Origin: Phenylobacterium sp.
GTDB taxonomy: Bacteria > Pseudomonadota > Alphaproteobacteria > Caulobacterales > Caulobacteraceae
DNA length: 54,001 bases
Assembly (NCBI RefSeq): GCF_019636135.1
Contig: NZ_JAHBYD010000032.1
Span: 1 to 54,001 of the forward strand
Direction of reading: 5' to 3'
The notes under the pieces are model-generated. The model was not told where the DNA came from and made no database searches. It saw only the letters and a list, made by a program, of their open reading frames with translations. Numbering within the stretch: the first letter of the stretch is position 1; each line of letters opens with the position of its first letter. Of the stretch, positions 50,138 through 54,001 are shown one piece after another. The position numbers and the translations under genes are program-made.

Positions 50138-50160
50138 AGCGTTGGGTGGTGGCGCGTGGG

Positions 50161-51144
50161 CTACGCCGGCTCCATCGCGAAGCGGGCGAGGCGCCGGGTG
50201 ATGATGTCCTCGGCCTCGGCCATGATGCCGTCGATGAGCTGCTTGCAGGTGGGGATGTCGTGGATCAGGCCCACGACCATGCCGCACGACCAGGCGCCGG
50301 CGTCCATCTCGCCGTCCTGCATGATCCGCGGGTAGACGCCGCCCACCTCCTTGATGATGTCCTCGAACTTGAGGTCCGGGCCGAGGTCCTTCTCCTTCTG
50401 GAGCAGGCGCTCGACGGCGGCGTTGTTCAGCACGCGCTCGGTGTTGCGCAGCGGGCGCATGACGAGGCGCGTGTCGAGCTCGCTGGCCGCGACGATGGCC
50501 TGCTTCACGTTCTCATGGACGGGCGCTTCCTTCGTGGCGATGAAGCGGGTGCCCAGGTTGACGCCCTCGGCGCCCATGGCCAGCGCGGCCACGAGCTGCT
50601 TGCCGTTGGCGACGCCGCCCGAGGCCACGAACGGGATCTTCAGCTCCTCGGCGGCGCGGGGCAGCAGGATCCAGTTCGGCACGTCGTCCTCGCCCGGGTG
50701 GCCGCCGCACTCGAAGCCGTCGACGCTGACCGCGTCGCAGCCGATGGCCTCGGCCTTCAGCGAGTGGCGGACCGAGGTGCATTTGTGGATCACCTTGATC
50801 CCGGCCTCCTTCAGCGCCGGGAGCCACTTCTGCGGGTTGTTGCCGGCGGTCTCCACCGCCTTCACGCCGCCGTCGATGATCGCCTTCACGTAGCCCGGGT
50901 AGTCGGGCGGGGTGATCGAGGGCAGGAAGGTCAGGTTCACGCCGAAGGGCTTGTCGGTCATCGTCCGGCACCTGGCGATCTCGGCGGCCAGCAACTCGGG
51001 CGTGCGCTGCGTCAGGCCGGTGATGATGCCCAGGCCGCCGGCGTTCGAGACGGCCGCCGCCATTTCGGCCAGGCCCACGAAGTGCATGCCGCCCTGGATG
51101 ATCGGGTGCTGGATGCCGAAAAGGTCGGTGATCGCGGTCTTCAT
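50161..51144 (-). CDS. Nitronate monooxygenase-like flavoprotein (NMO/2-nitropropane dioxygenase family)
   Basis: About 327 residues from the ATG at 51144 (GGGGGAAG upstream). It is a TIM-barrel FMN enzyme: FGIQHPIIQGGMHFVGLAEMAAAVSNAGGLGIITG at the N-terminus (FMN site), KPFGVNLTFLP, GFECGGHPGEDD and VASGGVANGKQLVAALAMGAEGVNLGTRF (phosphate-binding end of the barrel). Family members oxidise alkyl nitronates or reduce/oxidise other activated compounds with O2, so the native substrate is uncertain. The nearby site 6 and convergent location with TetR 2 link it to the cluster. Confidence 0.88.
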   Translation of the reverse strand: MKTAITDLFGIQHPIIQGGMHFVGLAEMAAAVSNAGGLGIITGLTQRTPELLAAEIARCRTMTDKPFGVNLTFLPSITPPDYPGYVKAIIDGGVKAVETAGNNPQKWLPALKEAGIKVIHKCTSVRHSLKAEAIGCDAVSVDGFECGGHPGEDDVPNWILLPRAAEELKIPFVASGGVANGKQLVAALAMGAEGVNLGTRFIATKEAPVHENVKQAIVAASELDTRLVMRPLRNTERVLNNAAVERLLQKEKDLGPDLKFEDIIKEVGGVYPRIMQDGEMDAGAWSCGMVVGLIHDIPTCKQLIDGIMAEAEDIITRRLARFAMEPA

Positions 51145-51226
51145 CTCGGGTGCTTCCCCCACTTGGTGTGTCGTTCGCCGCCAGTGACGCCGGGCGCCGC
51201 AGCGGCGGTCAAGGCCCTGCGCGCCG

Positions 51227-51258
51227 ACGCAATTAACCGGAACTTGGATTCACATTCA
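51227..51258 (-). promoter_or_regulatory. Promoter-like region with weak operator (site 6)
   Basis: AACCGGAACTTGGATT (51235-51250) matches 12 of 16 consensus positions, with a good left half. On the minus strand TTGAAT and TAATTG flank it at 18 bases, directed to the monooxygenase gene. Confidence 0.45.
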
Positions 51259-51279
51259 AGGGCCTCGGCCCGCGAGGGG

Positions 51280-52317
51280 TCAGAACCCCGCCAGCCGCCG
51301 CTGGTCCTCGTCCAGTTCGGGCGGCCTCGGGCGCCTGAAGCGCTCGGGGTTCGGCTCGGCCAGGAGCTGCGGGAACTTGTCGGCGTTGATGAAGCGGTCG
51401 GTCCAGTTGGTGGTGGACGTCACCTGCCCCACCGCCGCGCGGCGCTTCTCCAGCACGTCGGGCGGGGTGAGCCGCCGCGGCATCATGCAGACGAGGCTGA
51501 TGGCGCGCAGGAGGACGGGGTCGTCGGACGGCGTCTCCAGGCTGCCGCTGGAGCAGTGGATGGTGCGCGAGTCCCAGAGCAGCAGGTCGCCGGCCTCCAG
51601 ATGGCACATGATCGGCGGCGTGCCGCTGAGCAGCGGGTCGTCGGCCGGGAAGCGGAAGTGGTCGACCGTCAGCGGCACGCGGCCGAGGCGCTCGGGGTAG
51701 ACCTCGGGGATCTTCTCGAACGCCTTGTGCGAGCCGGGGATCAGCACGTTGCCGCCGGTGGCGGGCGAGGTGCGCAGGAGGCTCACGAGGCCCTGCACGC
51801 ACTGCAGGCCGGGCCGGGTGATCGGGTGCTGGTCGATGTGCAGCCACGAGCCGCCGCGGTTGGTGCGCCAGGCCTCGTTCAGCGTCCAGGGCCGCCACAG
51901 CGCCATGCCGTCGAAGCTGACCAGCAGGTCGTCGTCGTCCCAGATCGCCGCGAAGGCGCGCTTCACGTTCGGCGCGCTGCGGATGAACCACTGGGCGGCG
52001 GAGTGGCCGATGCCGTGGCCGGGCAGGATGCCGCCATGCACCGCGGTGGGCCAGCGCTCGTCGCCCCAGGTGGTCCAGTCGGCGCGGTCGATGCCGGTGC
52101 CGAGCCCTTCCAGATAGTCCCAGGTCAGGCCGAGGGCCTCGTCGCACTGGGCCTGCGACAGCGCGCCGGCGATGACGACGTAGCCGTGCTCGCGCAGGTA
52201 GGCGATGCTCTCGGGCGACCCCGGCGCGAACCGCTCGACATGGACGTAGGTGGGCTCGATCCGGCCCGGGTCGGTGGGCTCCGCGGCGGCCGGCCGCGTC
52301 TGAACCTGCTCTGACAT
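51280..52317 (-). CDS. PhyH-family Fe(II)/2-oxoglutarate dioxygenase
   Basis: 345 residues from the ATG at 52317. The double-stranded beta-helix iron site is visible: H160-x-D162 (SWLHIDQHP) and the distal H254 (LLLWDSRTIHCSSG), with R271 (DPVLLRAISL) as the probable 2-oxoglutarate contact. N-terminal LREHGYVVIAGALSQAQCDEA is typical of phytanoyl-CoA dioxygenase relatives. It would hydroxylate an unactivated carbon of its substrate. The long upstream frame is a shadow of the neighbouring transporter gene. Same strand as the nitronate monooxygenase (135 bp downstream, with site 6 between) and 68 bp after the TpsB-type gene. Confidence 0.88.
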   Translation of the reverse strand: MSEQVQTRPAAAEPTDPGRIEPTYVHVERFAPGSPESIAYLREHGYVVIAGALSQAQCDEALGLTWDYLEGLGTGIDRADWTTWGDERWPTAVHGGILPGHGIGHSAAQWFIRSAPNVKRAFAAIWDDDDLLVSFDGMALWRPWTLNEAWRTNRGGSWLHIDQHPITRPGLQCVQGLVSLLRTSPATGGNVLIPGSHKAFEKIPEVYPERLGRVPLTVDHFRFPADDPLLSGTPPIMCHLEAGDLLLWDSRTIHCSSGSLETPSDDPVLLRAISLVCMMPRRLTPPDVLEKRRAAVGQVTSTTNWTDRFINADKFPQLLAEPNPERFRRPRPPELDEDQRRLAGF

Positions 52318-52385
52318 CGCGTTCCCCCTGATCTCGTTGGGGAGACGATAGCACGATGTTCGGCGAATGCGCGGCCTGCGCGCGC

Positions 52386-54001
52386 CTACCGCCAGATCAG
52401 CAGCGGGCGCAGGGTCACGCGGAAGGAGAAGCCATGGTCCTGCAGGTCGCGCCGGCCGGGCGCCTCGACCGCCTTGAGGTCCTCGGCCCAGGTGGCGCGG
52501 GCGAACAGCCAGTCGGACGGCGTCCAGGCCAGCGAGGCGCCCACGCTGTAGAGCTTGTCGTCGGTCAGCGGGCCGTCGGCGTTGCGCATGTAGGCGCCGT
52601 CGACGAAGGCGGAAGCCGTGAAGGCGCCCCAGTCGAACGCCCGCGTCGCGCCGGCCCGGCCGCCCAGGTGGAGGGGGCGCGCGATCTCGACCGAGCCCAC
52701 GATCCCCTTGTCGGCCAGCAGCAGGGTCTCGCGGTAGCCGCGCACGGTGGTCTCGCCGCCGGCCGCGAACCGCTCGCCCGCGTAGAGCACCCCGTCGGAC
52801 CACTGGCCGTAGAGGCGGGCGCGCAGCTCCATGCCGTCGGACGACAGCCGCCGGGCGTAGTTCACCTGCGCCAGCACGGCGCGGAAGTCCCGCTCGGGGA
52901 CCTCGACGCCGGTGATGTCGGACTTCGTGCCGTCGAGCCCCTGCGTGGCGGTGAGCGAGACGGCGAACACCTGGTCGACGTTGCGCTCGACATAGTCGGC
53001 CACGAAGCGCAGCGCGTAGTACTGCGTGCGCCCGTCGACCGCGCCCGGCGCGAACGAGAACCGCTCGCCCAGCAGGTAGGCGGTGGACTCGCGCCACGCC
53101 AGCAGCACGCCGGCCGAGACGGTGCGGGCCGAGGTCCAGCGGCCGGGCTCGGCGGCGGGCAGCAGCGGCACGTCCACCAGCTTGCGCGTTATGCCGCCCT
53201 CGATGGCGCGATCCTTGGCGCTGATGTCGAGCGGGGCCAGCCGGGGGTCGACGACGGCGGCGTCGTTGTAGGTGGCGCGGATCGAGACGGTGGTCCGGGG
53301 CGAGATCAGCGGGAAGGCGTAGGCGACGGTCGCGTCCTCGACCCCGTCGGTGAAGCCGTATTCGGCGCTCAGCACGTCGCCCGCGCCCAGGACGTTGCGC
53401 GTGAGGCCGCCGACCGCCACGCGCTCGCCGCCGACGGAGGGCGAGCGGTTGTTGGCCACGGAGACGTAGAGGTCGTTGCGGTCCTGCGGGTAGATCGCCA
53501 GCACCAGGCTGGCCTCGCCGGGCCGCGCGCCGGGGCGCAGGTCGGCGTTGATGGTGCGGATCGCCGGATCCTCGGCCAGCAGGCGGAAGTCGCGCTCCAG
53601 TTCGCCGGCCGACAGCGGCCGGCGGGTGGTCGACGGCATGCGCGCGGTGACGTAGTCGGCGTCGAGGCCCTTGGCGTCGCCCCCGATCCACTCGACGGTG
53701 ACCGGCGGCAGGTCGGCGACGGGCGAAGCCAGGCCGCCGTAGATGATCTCGACGGCCAGCACGCCGGGCTGGGGCGAGGGCCGCACCACGACGCCGGAGT
53801 TGATGTAGCCCGCCGACAGGAAGGCGCGGTTGGCCAGTTGCACGACCGCCAGCGCGTGCCCGACGCCGGCGCCCGGCACGCCGTTCTTCGCGAACTGGGC
53901 GCGCAGCCAGGCCTCGTCCAGCGGCTGGCCGGGGGCGTGGTCGAGGGCGAGGCCGGCGCCGGGCTCGGCGGGCGGCGTCCAGGCGCGGGGCGGGATCGCC
54001 T
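52386..54001 (-). CDS. TpsB/ShlB-type outer-membrane transporter (5' end outside window)
   Basis: The frame is open to the right edge, leaving about 538 C-terminal residues. It has a POTRA-like segment (DEAWLRAQFAKNGVPG ... VVQLANRAFLSAGYINSGVVV, then LERDFRLLAEDPAIRTINADLRPG), then a barrel with VGGLTRNVLGAGDVLSAEYGF and GGETTVRGYRETLLLADKG. The V-R-G-Y-R-E motif is the loop-6 signature of two-partner secretion and Omp85 proteins. It ends FSFRVTLRPLLIWR. Such proteins secrete a large partner exoprotein; the partner is not in the window. The final residue is Arg instead of the common Phe, so a variant barrel end is possible. Confidence 0.85.
   Translation of the reverse strand, partial: AIPPRAWTPPAEPGAGLALDHAPGQPLDEAWLRAQFAKNGVPGAGVGHALAVVQLANRAFLSAGYINSGVVVRPSPQPGVLAVEIIYGGLASPVADLPPVTVEWIGGDAKGLDADYVTARMPSTTRRPLSAGELERDFRLLAEDPAIRTINADLRPGARPGEASLVLAIYPQDRNDLYVSVANNRSPSVGGERVAVGGLTRNVLGAGDVLSAEYGFTDGVEDATVAYAFPLISPRTTVSIRATYNDAAVVDPRLAPLDISAKDRAIEGGITRKLVDVPLLPAAEPGRWTSARTVSAGVLLAWRESTAYLLGERFSFAPGAVDGRTQYYALRFVADYVERNVDQVFAVSLTATQGLDGTKSDITGVEVPERDFRAVLAQVNYARRLSSDGMELRARLYGQWSDGVLYAGERFAAGGETTVRGYRETLLLADKGIVGSVEIARPLHLGGRAGATRAFDWGAFTASAFVDGAYMRNADGPLTDDKLYSVGASLAWTPSDWLFARATWAEDLKAVEAPGRRDLQDHGFSFRVTLRPLLIWR

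Overview
The window is about 54 kb of very GC-rich DNA, probably chromosomal sequence from a Caulobacterales-type alphaproteobacterium (Phenylobacterium or Caulobacter-like). That placement is an inference from five TonB-dependent receptors, PEPxxWA-CTERM surface proteins, a DUF6491 protein, a FecI/FecR/FecA-type set and heavy codon-third-position GC. No rRNA, tRNA, transposase, phage gene or CRISPR array was seen. Very long antisense reading frames are common and were treated as shadows.

Layout. 1-1407: the 3' end of an mnmC-like oxidase gene and a DUF6491 secreted protein. 1465-11056: three tandem, same-strand, roughly 1000-residue TonB-dependent receptors; the middle one carries a one-base frameshift. 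11569-17545: a signalling block with a STAS protein, a metallo-beta-lactamase-fold hydrolase, a CHASE2/PP2C-type phosphatase, an OmpA-like lipoprotein, a periplasmic FecR-domain protein, an RsbW-like ATPase and a DUF1345 membrane protein. It looks like a partner-switching pathway with an envelope sensor. 17843-22216: two tandem PEPxxWA-CTERM exported proteins followed 6 bp later by a TIR-transmembrane-TPR protein. 22515-25544: an HxlR regulator divergent from an FAD oxidoreductase and a globin. 25844-27640: a TPR/SLOG-like/class III cyclase fusion. 27875-31903: ECF sigma factor, FecR anti-sigma factor and STN-domain TonB receptor.

32941-52317 looks like one catabolic or detoxification region: TonB receptor, sulfatase, MFS transporter, TetR regulator, four glutathione-transferase-like proteins, an acyl-CoA synthetase, a PpiC/HupE/DUF3604 operon, a second TetR regulator, a nitronate-monooxygenase-like enzyme and a PhyH-type dioxygenase. 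The same palindrome, consensus GAACCGGAATTCCGGTTC, recurs at six promoter-like positions in this region and nowhere else that I noticed. It usually sits between a TTG-type -35 and a -10 element. I propose an undescribed TetR-controlled regulon; this is the strongest candidate for a new system in the window. Its substrate cannot be read from sequence. The window ends inside a TpsB/ShlB-type outer-membrane transporter gene.

Non-coding structure is also notable. All seven convergent intergenic gaps contain a strong palindrome. Four of the palindromes belong to one family whose arms differ between copies but stay complementary within each copy. Others belong to a GTCATCCC/GGGATGAC family. A 103-bp direct repeat follows two of the hairpin copies.
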